Notes under the pieces: model-generated
Databases searched by the model: none
Told to the model about the DNA's origin: nothing
The model's input: the letters and a program-made list of their open reading frames with translations, nothing else
Origin: Jeotgalibaca sp052266715
GTDB taxonomy: Bacteria; Bacillota; Bacilli; Lactobacillales; Aerococcaceae
Length of the DNA: 64,000 nucleotides
Strand: one strand, 5' to 3'
Assembly: GCA_052266715.1 (NCBI GenBank)
Contig: JBQPRB010000001.1
Position numbers and translations under genes: made by a program
In this document: positions 25,600 through 34,564 of the stretch, one piece after another
How the letters are laid out: each line of letters opens with the position of its first letter
Position numbering within the stretch: position 1 is the stretch's first letter

Positions 25600-25911
25600 A
25601 TGAAAATCATTGCTGTAACAGCCTGTGCAGCTGGAGTAGCCCATACGTTTATGGCCAAAAAAAAGTTAGAAGATGCGGCTAAGAAGTTGGGTCATGAAAT
25701 CAAAATCGAAACCCAAGGAGCAGGTGGCATTGAAGATGAACTGACTGCTACAGACATCGCTAGTGCCGACATCTTGATTCTTGCCATTGATGTTGAGATT
25801 TCCAAACGCGACCGTTTCAAGGATGTGAAGAAAGTTGAAGTTCCCATTACGACTGTCATCAAAAGCCCGGAGGCCTTATTGAAAAAAATCGAACTCAAGC
25901 TTATGCAGTAA
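25600..25911 (+). CDS. PTS fructose-type EIIB component
   Basis: A 103-residue EIIB-Fru domain. The active-site loop reads TACAAGVAHTFMAKKKLE, with phospho-Cys9; many FruA proteins have CPTGIAHT here, so the Pro-Thr pair is replaced by Ala-Ala. The later ETQGAGGIEDELT and ILAIDVEI stretches are typical. Twenty bases separate it from the EIIA gene. Substrate is not defined by EIIB. Confidence 0.93.
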   Translation: MKIIAVTACAAGVAHTFMAKKKLEDAAKKLGHEIKIETQGAGGIEDELTATDIASADILILAIDVEISKRDRFKDVKKVEVPITTVIKSPEALLKKIELKLMQ

Positions 25912-25934
25912 ACTAATAAAGGAAGTGATCCATT

Positions 25935-26999
25935 ATGAAAATCAGACGTGCTTTAATGACTGGTGTTTCCTATATGCTCCCCTTCATCGTTGTTTCGGGG
26001 ATGACGATTGCCCTGACTGGTATGTATTCGCAATATATTCAAGCTGATAACCCAACTATTCTCGCTCTAAATGGATTCGCTTGGACCTTAATGAATCTCG
26101 TTCCAGCTATCTTTTCTGCCTATGTCGCATATGCCATTGCTGATAAACCCGGAATTGCGCCTGGGTTCATAGGTGGTTATATCGCCTCCATGCCTCCAGT
26201 CGAAGGCACTGCCAGCAGTGGTTTTCTGGGTGGTATGATTGCCGGTTTGGTGGCAGGCTACCTCGTTCTTTCCATCAAGAAGGTCAAGCTGCCCGATTTT
26301 ATCGAACCAATTAAGAAGACCTTATTCATTCCCGTTATTGCAGGCTTGGCTCTTTATTTCTTGATGGCTTATCCTGTCGCTTTAAGTGTGGGGGTCTTGA
26401 ACGAATGGATCATTGATGGACTCATTCGACTTTCACAACAACCCGAGTACGCCTTTCTTTTAGGTGCGATTCTCAGTGCCATGTGTGCCTTTGACATGGG
26501 CGGACCTATTGGCAAGATTGCCATCACCTTTGTTTTTGCGGTATGGAATGAACCAAGCGGAATCGGCTTCATCGTGAACGCGGCAGTTTTTCCTGGTATC
26601 ATGGTACCCGCTCTATCGGTGGGGATTGCCGCCCTCATTGCCCGCTCGAAATACACGTTGGCTGAACAAAAAATGGCGCCGGCCTCCATTCTTTCAGGCA
26701 TTGTCGGTATTACGGAAACGACTATTCCCTACGCCATCCAGGATCCTTTCCGCATCATTCCAGCAAATATGATCGGAGCGGCTATTGGGGGAGCAATCAT
26801 GATGGGCTTCGGTGTTTCCACTTCTGGCGTTTCCGGCATCTTCGGAATTCCGATGGCGACCAATATCCCTGTCTTTCTTCTAGCCATTCTAGTCGGCGTA
26901 ACCATCTCTGTCACTTTACAAATACTGTTGAAAAAACCGGTCGATGTCCATGCGGTTCCTGAAGAAACATATGATGATTTTGATATCGAAATTACCTGA
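25935..26999 (+). CDS. PTS fructose-type EIIC membrane component
   Basis: A 354-residue membrane transporter of the fructose/mannitol EIIC superfamily with about eight to nine hydrophobic helices. It starts LMTGVSYMLPFIVVSG, the standard EIIC-Fru opening, and holds KPGIAPGFIGGYIA, GFLGGMIAGLVAGY, CAFDMGGPIGKIA and the substrate region GITETTIPYAI (Glu in GITE). Substrate may be fructose, mannose or a glycoside; no kinase, hydrolase or regulator lies in the operon. GGAAGTGAT precedes the ATG and a strong terminator follows. Confidence 0.93.
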   Translation: MKIRRALMTGVSYMLPFIVVSGMTIALTGMYSQYIQADNPTILALNGFAWTLMNLVPAIFSAYVAYAIADKPGIAPGFIGGYIASMPPVEGTASSGFLGGMIAGLVAGYLVLSIKKVKLPDFIEPIKKTLFIPVIAGLALYFLMAYPVALSVGVLNEWIIDGLIRLSQQPEYAFLLGAILSAMCAFDMGGPIGKIAITFVFAVWNEPSGIGFIVNAAVFPGIMVPALSVGIAALIARSKYTLAEQKMAPASILSGIVGITETTIPYAIQDPFRIIPANMIGAAIGGAIMMGFGVSTSGVSGIFGIPMATNIPVFLLAILVGVTISVTLQILLKKPVDVHAVPEETYDDFDIEIT

Positions 27000-27017
27000 C
27001 AAACCCTCTAGGATAGA

Positions 27018-27065
27018 GAAGCATCGCCTTTACCACTGATTTGGTAAAGGCGATGCTTTTTTATT
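27018..27065 (+). terminator. Rho-independent terminator of the PTS operon
   Basis: AAGCATCGCCTTTACC and GGTAAAGGCGATGCTT form a perfect 16-bp stem followed by a T-tract. Confidence 0.95.
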
Positions 27066-27146
27066 TATTAATTAATTTTTCCTAAATGTAAGGCCATTCC
27101 CTCAGCAAGTCTGATAAAGTTAATTAAAAGATTACTGAAAGGGGCA

Positions 27147-27854
27147 TTGTACCAATTGAACCCAGATGCCAATATTCAAAAAACAAAAATGAAAACCATT
27201 TGGGGTTGCTTATCTTCATTTATTCTAGTGATTGTTATGCCAATTCTCTTAATATTTGGTTACTTTTATTATCAAATGAATCTCAAAGAACAAACACTCT
27301 TGGTCAGTCATTCCCCGGACCAGGAAACAGTCTTTGAAAGTATTGAAAAAGGTCAATCCTTTCTATTTGGTCCTTCAAATGTACGAATCAACTATCACAA
27401 TCAAATGATTGAGCGAAGTATATTTAATGATGGCGCCGTCCTAGACAGCGACAATTTTGATGTCAAATGGACAAGCAATGATACCGCCACAATCTATCTT
27501 GATGGCGACGAACAAAGTCTCGATGTCATTCATTTCGATCGTACCCAACCCGAAGTTTTTAGGCAGGAACAAGTTGAACTAGAAGCGATCAAATTGGAAA
27601 CAAGCCTTTCACCTGATCAAACAAAAATGATTGAAGTCAAAGAGATAACATTGTCGGAAGGAAGTAAATTTCCGAAATTGTTGCGCTTTTATTATGGAGA
27701 CACCGGTAGTGAACTAGCGGATTATGAGGAAATTGAAAAGTATTTCCGGTTTGATTCATATCGCATAGACTGGATCGATAATAACGACGCGTCAGTAAGT
27801 CTCCTGTCCAGTGAAAATGAAGTTCTCGAAAGCCTTGATATTTATATAGACTAG
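27147..27854 (+). CDS. Membrane-anchored hypothetical protein with internal repeat (DUF5412-like)
   Basis: A 235-residue frame with one N-terminal membrane helix (about 20-43) and an outside part of two related halves. The first ends FDVKWTSNDTATIYLDGDEQ and the second YRIDWIDNNDASVSLLSSEN, aligned on W-x(2)-N-D-x-A. This resembles DUF5412-type proteins. The start is uncertain: the TTG at 27147 lies only 2 bases from AAAGGGG, so a nearby downstream start (TTG or ATG at 27189) is possible. It converges with the ASCH-HD operon. Function unknown. Confidence 0.65.
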   Translation: MYQLNPDANIQKTKMKTIWGCLSSFILVIVMPILLIFGYFYYQMNLKEQTLLVSHSPDQETVFESIEKGQSFLFGPSNVRINYHNQMIERSIFNDGAVLDSDNFDVKWTSNDTATIYLDGDEQSLDVIHFDRTQPEVFRQEQVELEAIKLETSLSPDQTKMIEVKEITLSEGSKFPKLLRFYYGDTGSELADYEEIEKYFRFDSYRIDWIDNNDASVSLLSSENEVLESLDIYID

Positions 27855-27868
27855 CTGTCGTTGGATCA

Positions 27869-28075
27869 CTACTTCAACTTATTTTTGTTATTAAACTTAA
27901 TTTGTCTCATGTATTTGCGGAAATAATTAAGCAAGATACCCAGCACAAGGAAAATCAAAGCATAATAACTTATTTGCATGAGGATTGCTCCCAAGCGGGT
28001 CTCCAAAACATCATTTAAAATAAAAACTATTATCGTGTAACTAATCGCTAGTATCCAAAATTTTTCTTTATTCAT
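27869..28075 (-). CDS. Small two-helix membrane protein
   Basis: A 68-residue protein with two hydrophobic segments (about 7-20 and 30-50) and a basic C-terminal tail rich in Lys and Asn. Its ATG overlaps the end of the ASCH-HD gene by four bases (ATGA type), with GAGGTGAG upstream, which favours a real, coupled gene. I do not recognise the family. Confidence 0.6.
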   Translation of the reverse strand: MNKEKFWILAISYTIIVFILNDVLETRLGAILMQISYYALIFLVLGILLNYFRKYMRQIKFNNKNKLK

Positions 28076-29163
28076 TTCTCACCTCTGATTTCCAGTTCCA
28101 GTTGTTTCAGAAATGCCTCCATGAATAACGTTCTCTCTCTGGCCAGTTTTTTTCCCGCTTCGGTATTCATTAAGCTTTCCAAGCGTAATAATTTTTCGTA
28201 GAAATGATTGACTACATTCGTTGATGTTCGGTAAGCTGCTTCGTCCAACTCTTCGGGATCAAATGGTTGGGAGTCGTCATACATGGCGTGCCCTTTTGAA
28301 CCGCCATAATAAAACGTTCGCGCTATTCCAATCGCTCCGATTGCATCCAAACGATCCGCATCCTGTACGATTTTACCAACTTTAGTCAATTCGTATTTTT
28401 CTTTTAAGTTCTTCGAATAAGACATATTCTCAATCGTGTCCCGAATCAGCGCAATCTCCTCTTCAGACGCACCACTTTGTTGGAGCACTTCCAACACTTC
28501 TTGCTTCGCAACTGCTACATCATCAGTCAACTTTTCGTCGATGACATCGTGCAATAAAACGGCGGCACGGATTACAGTGATTTCTGCTTCCGACATTTGT
28601 TCCTCTTCCGCAATTGTCACCGCCAACTTCTCGACGCGTTTAATGTGGTTCAGATCATGCCCTGTCGTATCATCACCCAACTTTTTCTCAACAAACACAT
28701 TTATCAAACACAAATCAATACCAGCCTTATAAACAACCTCAAAATCTTCGCATAACACCAATGATTCTTCCGTGAAAGTCAGTCCGGCCTTCGCGAATTC
28801 CTGTAAAAAGAATTCCTCATGAACTGCGCGCCAATACGCCAGCGAACGGTCTCCTTCACCTTCCCGGTAAGCAAATTCCGCGGTCACCTCGTTAAATGGA
28901 ACCACCTCTACCCTGGTCGTTTGAATGACACAAACCGCTTCATCCCTTCCATTCAGGATGATACTGAAATCTCCTTCTCTGGGAAAAGGGTCATTATCCA
29001 CTGCATACAAATCATACCCTGATGCGGTCGCTTTTTTCACACCATCCAAAGTTAGTTGCGCCAACTTATCGGGCACGACCCCATAACTCCAAGCTTCATA
29101 ATGTGCGTCCTTATATTCGGGTTTTTCCGTTATAAATTGTTGCCAAAGCGCTTCTGCTTTCAT
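28072..29163 (-). CDS. ASCH domain - HD phosphohydrolase fusion protein
   Basis: A 363-residue protein of two parts. Residues 1-145 form an ASCH domain (YhfF-like: AWSYGVVPDKLAQLTLDGVKKATASGY, PREGDFSIILNG, DRSLAYWRAVHEEFF; shorter keys AWSYG and GVKKATAS). Residues about 150-360 form a YpgQ/YedJ-type HD domain with GHDLNHIKRVEKLA, LLHDVIDEK and QDADRLDAIGAIGIARTF. ASCH proteins bind RNA or act as amidohydrolases on modified nucleosides; HD members of this group hydrolyse nucleotides. A combined role in modified-nucleotide clearance is inferred. GAGGAG precedes the ATG. A tnpB element ends 18 bases upstream of the start. Confidence 0.85.
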   Translation of the reverse strand: MKAEALWQQFITEKPEYKDAHYEAWSYGVVPDKLAQLTLDGVKKATASGYDLYAVDNDPFPREGDFSIILNGRDEAVCVIQTTRVEVVPFNEVTAEFAYREGEGDRSLAYWRAVHEEFFLQEFAKAGLTFTEESLVLCEDFEVVYKAGIDLCLINVFVEKKLGDDTTGHDLNHIKRVEKLAVTIAEEEQMSEAEITVIRAAVLLHDVIDEKLTDDVAVAKQEVLEVLQQSGASEEEIALIRDTIENMSYSKNLKEKYELTKVGKIVQDADRLDAIGAIGIARTFYYGGSKGHAMYDDSQPFDPEELDEAAYRTSTNVVNHFYEKLLRLESLMNTEAGKKLARERTLFMEAFLKQLELEIRGEK

Positions 29164-29180
29164 TTTATGTCTCCTCTATA

Positions 29181-30325
29181 GTTGAACTACCCCCACCTAC
29201 GCTATCGCTTAGAGGTGGGGGATTCCTACGAACACCGGGGTATCCCCCGGTTATCTTAATAGGCTATCCCCGCAGCTTCCTGCGGTTAGAAGCCTCATGG
29301 CTTCGTTTTTGAGATTGATGCTTGCGTTCAGATCCCGATCATGGTGGGCATTGCATTGCGGGCAATCCCACTCGCGCACCCGGAGATTCTTCACGTCTTT
29401 GTTTTGGTAGCCGCAGCACGAACAGAGTTGGCTGGAAGGGAAGTTCCGGGCGACGGCGACGACTTGCTTGCCGTACCATTTCGCTTTGTATTCCAGCATC
29501 GTCCGGAACTGCGCCCAGGATGCTTCTGCTATTCCTTTGGAAAGCCTTTTGTTCTTCAGCATGCCGGACACCTGCAGGTCTTCGATCCCGATGACGTCGT
29601 GGTTTTTGACGATTTCGGTCGAAATCTTTTGCAGGTAATCGGCTCTGGCATGACTGATTCGTTCATGGATCCGGGCGACCTTGACACGCTGCTTCTGATA
29701 GTTTTTCGATTCGGAAAGCTTGCGTCCGTCCTTTTTGGCCTGTTCCCTGCGCCGGGAAAGGGTTTTCTGCCCTCTGGCCAGTTTCCGCTCCAGTTTGTGG
29801 GAAACCCTTGGGTTTCCGTAGACGGTCTCGTCGGAAATGACGGCAAAAGCCTTTAAGCCGACATCGACCCCGCAAACGGAACCCGTTTCCGGCAAGGGCT
29901 GAACCTCCGCCTCGACCAAAAGGGAAACGTAGTAGTTGCCCGACGGGTTCCGCCGAACAGTGGCGCTCAAGATCCGGCCGGCGACTTCTTTGGACTTGGC
30001 GAACCGGACCAGCCCCAACTTGGGCAGCTTCAGCCTGTTCGCCAAAACGGCGATGTTGCCGTTGGTCTGTCTGGTCGTGTAGGACTGGACCGGATTCCGT
30101 TTGCTCTTGAACCGCGGGACGGCGTTCTGTTTTTTGAAGAAGCGGTCATAGGCATCACTCACGTTCCGCACGGCTGATTGCAGGGCGATGCCCTTTTCAT
30201 TCCTTGAGGGGGAGTCTTCTGGCGGAAAATGATAAAGCAAGGTGAGTTTTTCAACGCTAATAGTATCATTATTTTTGTAAGTAATCATTGTTCGTTCCTT
30301 CCACAACACATTGTCTATTTTCTAC
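29181..30325 (-). mobile_element. IS200/IS605-type remnant: tnpB plus right end, no tnpA
   Basis: The element contains tnpB and a right end on the minus strand with a strong hairpin, CCCCCACCT...AGGTGGGGG (29190-29222), closing at GTAGTTCAAC (29181), the form usual for IS605/IS1341 right ends. Two more GC-rich hairpins (about 29236-29253 and 29268-29284) lie at the tnpB 3' end, where the omega RNA is encoded in relatives. No tnpA and no left end were found. Base composition is clearly higher in GC than both flanks, which suggests recent arrival. The left boundary is approximate. Confidence 0.75.
29251..30309 (-). pseudogene. tnpB: TnpB RNA-guided nuclease, N-terminally truncated
   Basis: The 352-codon frame retains the RuvC triad: Asp in GVDVGLKAF, Glu in IGIEDLQVSGM and Asp in HHDRDLNASINL. 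The zinc finger CSCCGYQ...WDCPQCN is intact. The frame opens GTG-TTG-TGG at LWKERTMITYKNN, a position that in full TnpB follows the R-F/V-Y-N motif, so about 30-35 N-terminal residues (the KxRLYPxxxQ strand region) are absent. An in-frame TAG lies six codons upstream, so the missing part is not in another start. I expect loss of guide RNA binding or activity, though this is untested. Confidence 0.8.
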
Positions 30326-30395
30326 CTCTAATAATATCAAAAAATGAAATTATTATGGTAAAATTATGATAATTTTATAAGAAAGGGGTTGTCTT

Positions 30396-31598
30396 ATGGC
30401 TTTTACCGTCTTTAAAGAAACATGGCTTCATCTACTTCGCAACACCAAAAACAGATTGACGATTGTGCTGGTTTTGGTGGCGATTTTGACATATAGTGCT
30501 TTCTTCTTACCCCGTCTGGATGGCTTTAACATCATCGATTTAAAGCAACTTGAACAAAGCATCGTTTCAAACGAAGGCATCATGAAGTCTGCCATCGAGG
30601 ATGGGAACTTTGATGTTAACATGTTCACGGGCAAATCTGCTTACGTTGATGCCAAGCAAAAATACGAAAATAATCGCGCGCTCTTGGCCGCGATTGAAAA
30701 TGGGGATGCTTTACGCTACCGCGTTTTGACAGATGTCTATTTGCCCGATTTCCATTATGAAGATATGCAGGATCGTTATGCTACTAATTCCTTATTTCCC
30801 ATGAAAGATTTTGGCTATGATTTAACGAATTATGGTAACAGGGTTGGAAGTTATGACACGTCTGAATTATCTTTCCATGTCATTCAGGAAAAAACGGCTT
30901 GGCAGCAAATCCACTTGTTCATGCATGAATGGGGCCCAGCCATTTTAGTTATCTTAACGCTGTTCATTGGTGCAGATGTTTTCGTCGAAAGTATCCAAAA
31001 AAGAACCCAGCGCATTGGTATACCGATTGACTGGGGAAAATATTTACTTATGCAATCCTTGGCTATTTTTAGTTTTGTTCTTATCTTCTTCCTTGTGGCT
31101 GGGGGTATCTTTTTTATTTTAAATGGGCTGTTATTCGGCTTTGGTTCTTTACAGTGGCAAGTCCCTTCCTTCACTTACAGTGATGATCCAATTTTGATGT
31201 TGGAAGCGGACGGTCTCATTCCTATCAGTGGTTTCTTGCTGAAGACACTCCCTTTTCTTCTCATGATTTTGTACTTGTTTATCCGTTTAACAGTGTTATT
31301 TTCACTCGTGTTCCGTCAAAGCGTAATTGTTTTTATAGCGGGAATCTTTACGTTATTATTCGAAAAACTCTATTTCAATCGGACCACACGCGATATTTTC
31401 GGGATTGATATCAGTAAATTCCCACAAACTTACTTTGATTTTGGCAAAGTCATTTCGGGTGAAAAAAACTTTTTACTTAATACAGGAACCATTGCAGTTG
31501 AACAAGGGCTACTTATATTAGCTATAACGATAGTAACAGTGGAGATACTTCTGGCAGTGATGGTATCCGTCAGGAACCGTCAACGCTTCATCGGATAA
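30396..31598 (+). CDS. ABC-2 type exporter permease 1
   Basis: A 400-residue membrane protein: one N-terminal helix (about 22-40), an extracellular segment of about 120 residues, then five or six helices from about 180 to the end. This layout is that of ABC-2 permeases. It opens a four-gene run: permease, permease, ATPase, lipoprotein, with spacings of 13, -4 and 4 bases. AAAGGGG precedes the ATG. No peptide precursor, kinase or response regulator is beside it. Substrate unknown. Confidence 0.8.
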   Translation: MAFTVFKETWLHLLRNTKNRLTIVLVLVAILTYSAFFLPRLDGFNIIDLKQLEQSIVSNEGIMKSAIEDGNFDVNMFTGKSAYVDAKQKYENNRALLAAIENGDALRYRVLTDVYLPDFHYEDMQDRYATNSLFPMKDFGYDLTNYGNRVGSYDTSELSFHVIQEKTAWQQIHLFMHEWGPAILVILTLFIGADVFVESIQKRTQRIGIPIDWGKYLLMQSLAIFSFVLIFFLVAGGIFFILNGLLFGFGSLQWQVPSFTYSDDPILMLEADGLIPISGFLLKTLPFLLMILYLFIRLTVLFSLVFRQSVIVFIAGIFTLLFEKLYFNRTTRDIFGIDISKFPQTYFDFGKVISGEKNFLLNTGTIAVEQGLLILAITIVTVEILLAVMVSVRNRQRFIG

Positions 31599-31611
31599 GG
31601 GAGGGAAGAAG

Positions 31612-32799
31612 ATGCATTTAGCAAAATGGGAATGGAAAAAAATGCTGCGGGATTGGAAAACCCGGATTTTACTGATGGGGTTCTTCCTCTTCTTTGGCTC
31701 TTTTTCCCTTCTATACCAGCAACAAAATTTATCGTTTCCGGAAGAGGAAATGAATGAGCAGTATCAAACCATTCATAACATCTTCAATTCCATCCCGAAA
31801 AGTGTCTTTGAAGGACCGGATGGACAGGAGGTTTATGATACCTTGGCGGAATTACAATCTTTATATGGCATGCAGCTTTATATCCTTTCCAAGCGCGACG
31901 GCAATACCATCACTGGATTCGAGAATGTCTTTGATAGCTATCTGGAAAATGGGGCAAAGATTGCAGAGAATAACGCCGCTTTACTTACCTTAACTGATTT
32001 CGAACACTACGATTTTTTAATCAGTTATTTGCCGGATGCTAAAGCCATCCACCAGGACGTGGCCTTTTTCGACTATATGGAAAAACATGGGTTGGATATT
32101 GAATGGAACGCTTTTTCGGCCAGTAATATTTTTCTGAAAGAAGTCAATATGATGGTCGGCATCGTACTCTTTTTATTCGTTGCCCTTTTGGGTTGTGACC
32201 GGTTTACACGGGACCAAACCAAGAACTGGAGCATTACGCATGGCCTTCCAATTCCTTGGCGTAAGCAATGGCATATCCGCAGTGCGCAGTTATGGCTAGT
32301 GATGTGGATGGTCTCACTTGGCGGGCTCTTGATGAGTTACGTTATCAGCCTCCTATTAGAGTCACCGGGCAGTCTTTGGTATCCCGTTATTATTTACGCG
32401 AATAACGGTTATCTACCAATCGCTATATGGCAGTATGCTCTACTGGCAATCAGTATTGCGATGTTACTCAGCTACTTTTTGTTGTTGGTAGCGGTCGGAT
32501 TGAGCTGGGTGTTCCGCACCATTTACTTGACCCTAATTGTCACGTTGAGCACGTATTTCATTCCCGTTTTTTGGCAAGTGGTCAAGCCTTTTTCATCCTG
32601 GCAGCCGAGCCTCTATTTCCATATTGAATCGGTCTTGATGGGAGAGATGGCGCAGACTACGGGCTTACAAGGTGTTTATTTCTGGAAAGGACTTGTCTTG
32701 ATGGCGGTGATTTTCGCACTAGTCGAAATCCTTTTCGCCGGCTTCTTTGACCGGATTCAAACCCAAACACTCGGCTTAAGAAGGAGGGTTAACATATGA
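31612..32799 (+). CDS. ABC-2 type exporter permease 2
   Basis: A 395-residue protein with the same topology as the upstream permease: N-terminal helix (about 18-35), outside segment (about 36-180), then about six helices. It is probably the second half of a heterodimeric membrane channel. The motif-like start LAKWEWKKMLRDWKTRIL resembles ABC-2 permeases of the YthP/bacitracin-exporter type. GGGAGGGAAG precedes the ATG. Its stop overlaps the start of the ATPase gene by four bases. Confidence 0.8.
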   Translation: MHLAKWEWKKMLRDWKTRILLMGFFLFFGSFSLLYQQQNLSFPEEEMNEQYQTIHNIFNSIPKSVFEGPDGQEVYDTLAELQSLYGMQLYILSKRDGNTITGFENVFDSYLENGAKIAENNAALLTLTDFEHYDFLISYLPDAKAIHQDVAFFDYMEKHGLDIEWNAFSASNIFLKEVNMMVGIVLFLFVALLGCDRFTRDQTKNWSITHGLPIPWRKQWHIRSAQLWLVMWMVSLGGLLMSYVISLLLESPGSLWYPVIIYANNGYLPIAIWQYALLAISIAMLLSYFLLLVAVGLSWVFRTIYLTLIVTLSTYFIPVFWQVVKPFSSWQPSLYFHIESVLMGEMAQTTGLQGVYFWKGLVLMAVIFALVEILFAGFFDRIQTQTLGLRRRVNI

Positions 32800-33695
32800 C
32801 GTTAGCCATAAATAATTTAACCGTTCAATACGGTGAACGGATCATTCTTGATGATATCAGTTTCGAAATTTCCAAGGGTTCCATTATCGGTTTGGTGGCA
32901 CCCAATGGAACCGGCAAGACAACCTTATTCAATGCCATCATGCGCTATATTCCGATTCAAAAAGGATCGATTGTGATTGATGACAAAGTGTATAAAAACA
33001 GTCGCAAGGATATTTTAGCCTTGCATAAAAAAGTAACCTTCTTTCCGGATCAAGCGGATTTGTACGAAAACTTTTCCGGTCGCGAGCACATTCAACTGTA
33101 CGCTGAAATTTGGCAAAAAGATGCGGCTCGTGTGGATGCAATCATTGAGCAGTTACATATGGGCCATTACGTGGACCGCAAAGTGCATACTTACTCGTTG
33201 GGAATGCGACAACGTCTCTGTTTCGCGATGATGTGTGCCGCCAACACACCGATTATGTTGATGGATGAGGTCATGAACGGCCTCGACCCCGAGAATGTCA
33301 ACTTGGTTTCCAGCGTTTTGGAAACATTGCGGGCCGACGGAAAAATCATCATGGTCGCTTCCCACTTGCTGGATAACCTGGACGAATACGCGGACAAAGT
33401 CTTTTTTTTGGAAAACGGTCGTTTTACTTATATTTCCGACCATCATGAAGCAAAACAAACGTATGTAAAAGGGAAAATGACGCGTACTGATTATGAGTCG
33501 CTGACAGACCTACCGGAGGGAACGTTGTACTTAGATAGCGGTTTATGTTGTATTCCGGTAGCGGACGATACCGAAGCGGTTCGTTACTTGCAGCTGTTGC
33601 GTTCCAAAAATGCTGAAACAGCGACAATTGGACCGCTCGGAACCGCAGACCACTATATTCGAATTTACGATTTCACGACAGAGAACAAGGAGTGA
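32796..33695 (+). CDS. ABC transporter ATP-binding protein
   Basis: A 299-residue ATPase. Walker A VAPNGTGKTTLF near residue 33, Q-loop near FFPDQADLY, signature YSLGMRQRLCFAMM near 130 (SLGMRQR in place of LSGGQ, common in exporters), Walker B IMLMDEVMNGLDP and H-loop VASHLL are intact. The C-terminal 80 residues extend past the core and may be regulatory. AAGGAGGG precedes the ATG. It powers the two flanking permeases. Confidence 0.93.
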   Translation: MTLAINNLTVQYGERIILDDISFEISKGSIIGLVAPNGTGKTTLFNAIMRYIPIQKGSIVIDDKVYKNSRKDILALHKKVTFFPDQADLYENFSGREHIQLYAEIWQKDAARVDAIIEQLHMGHYVDRKVHTYSLGMRQRLCFAMMCAANTPIMLMDEVMNGLDPENVNLVSSVLETLRADGKIIMVASHLLDNLDEYADKVFFLENGRFTYISDHHEAKQTYVKGKMTRTDYESLTDLPEGTLYLDSGLCCIPVADDTEAVRYLQLLRSKNAETATIGPLGTADHYIRIYDFTTENKE

Positions 33696-33699
33696 GACG

Positions 33700-34464
33700 A
33701 TGCAAAAGAAACTATTGGTGTTATTGAGTCTCCTTCCCCTTCTCACTGCCTGTTCTTCGTTTACGGGGGTAATAAATCAACGCTATGGTGCCCGGGTTAT
33801 CGAAACGAATGAAGAAGCTGTTACAGCCTATAAAAAGTCGCATGAGATTATTGGGGAAGAAAAAGAAATACTTGGCGCTGTATTGCCGGAATTCTTTTTC
33901 CAGGAGCCTTTGGATTTCAGTGGTGAGGAAAAGCCGCGGTCACTATCAACTGAGCCGTTGATCGTCGGGAAAGATGTGTCGGAGGGTCGATATACGGTAT
34001 CCAAAAACGAAATCATGCAGTCCGGTTATTTGACGGTTTTGGATGCGGAAGGCGAAGTTGTGTATCGCCATTTTCTTGATTTTTCAAAAAATGCGGTGGA
34101 ACTGAATTTGTATGAAGGGATGCAATTGAAAGCCAATGACGGTTATCAGCCACGGTTGTTAATGACCGGCGTGCCAGCTGTAGGTATGACGCCATTGGAA
34201 GAAGGACAATATCAGTTTGTAAATGGTGTTTTCCATGTTGGAGAACAGATTGAACCGGGTGAATATGTGTTTTCGCTTCCCGCTGGTTATCATACATCAG
34301 GGGTAAACTATGTATATGTGTTGGAGACAGATGGGTCATTCCGTGTTTTTGAAATGACGGGTGATATGCGCGATTGGATGGATACTTCCATCAGGCTAAC
34401 GTTGGAGGCGGGACAAGTTCTTTATGTGGCAACAAATAGCAGTTTGACATTAACGCGGCAGTAA
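33700..34464 (+). CDS. Lipoprotein of the ABC exporter operon, internal duplication
   Basis: From the ATG at 33700 (AAGGAGTGAG upstream) the protein has 254 residues, with lipobox LTAC at Cys18. The body holds two related beta-rich halves: VGKDVSEGRYTV...LTVLDAEGEVVYR...VELNLYEGMQLKAND and VGEQIEPGEYVF...VYVLETDGSFRVFE...IRLTLEAGQVLYVAT. The pattern is glycine-turn, Tyr strand, then hydrophobic strand, as in small surface-adhesive or ligand-binding sandwiches. Four bases after the ATPase gene. It may be an immunity or chaperone lipoprotein for the exported molecule; that is inference. Confidence 0.75.
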   Translation: MQKKLLVLLSLLPLLTACSSFTGVINQRYGARVIETNEEAVTAYKKSHEIIGEEKEILGAVLPEFFFQEPLDFSGEEKPRSLSTEPLIVGKDVSEGRYTVSKNEIMQSGYLTVLDAEGEVVYRHFLDFSKNAVELNLYEGMQLKANDGYQPRLLMTGVPAVGMTPLEEGQYQFVNGVFHVGEQIEPGEYVFSLPAGYHTSGVNYVYVLETDGSFRVFEMTGDMRDWMDTSIRLTLEAGQVLYVATNSSLTLTRQ

Positions 34465-34564
34465 TAACAGAGACGTTGCTCATGGTAGTGACTAATCGTT
34501 TCAATGGCGCTCGGTCAGTAAGTTTTGTTATCCTTATATTAGAAAAATAAGGAGATGATTTTTG

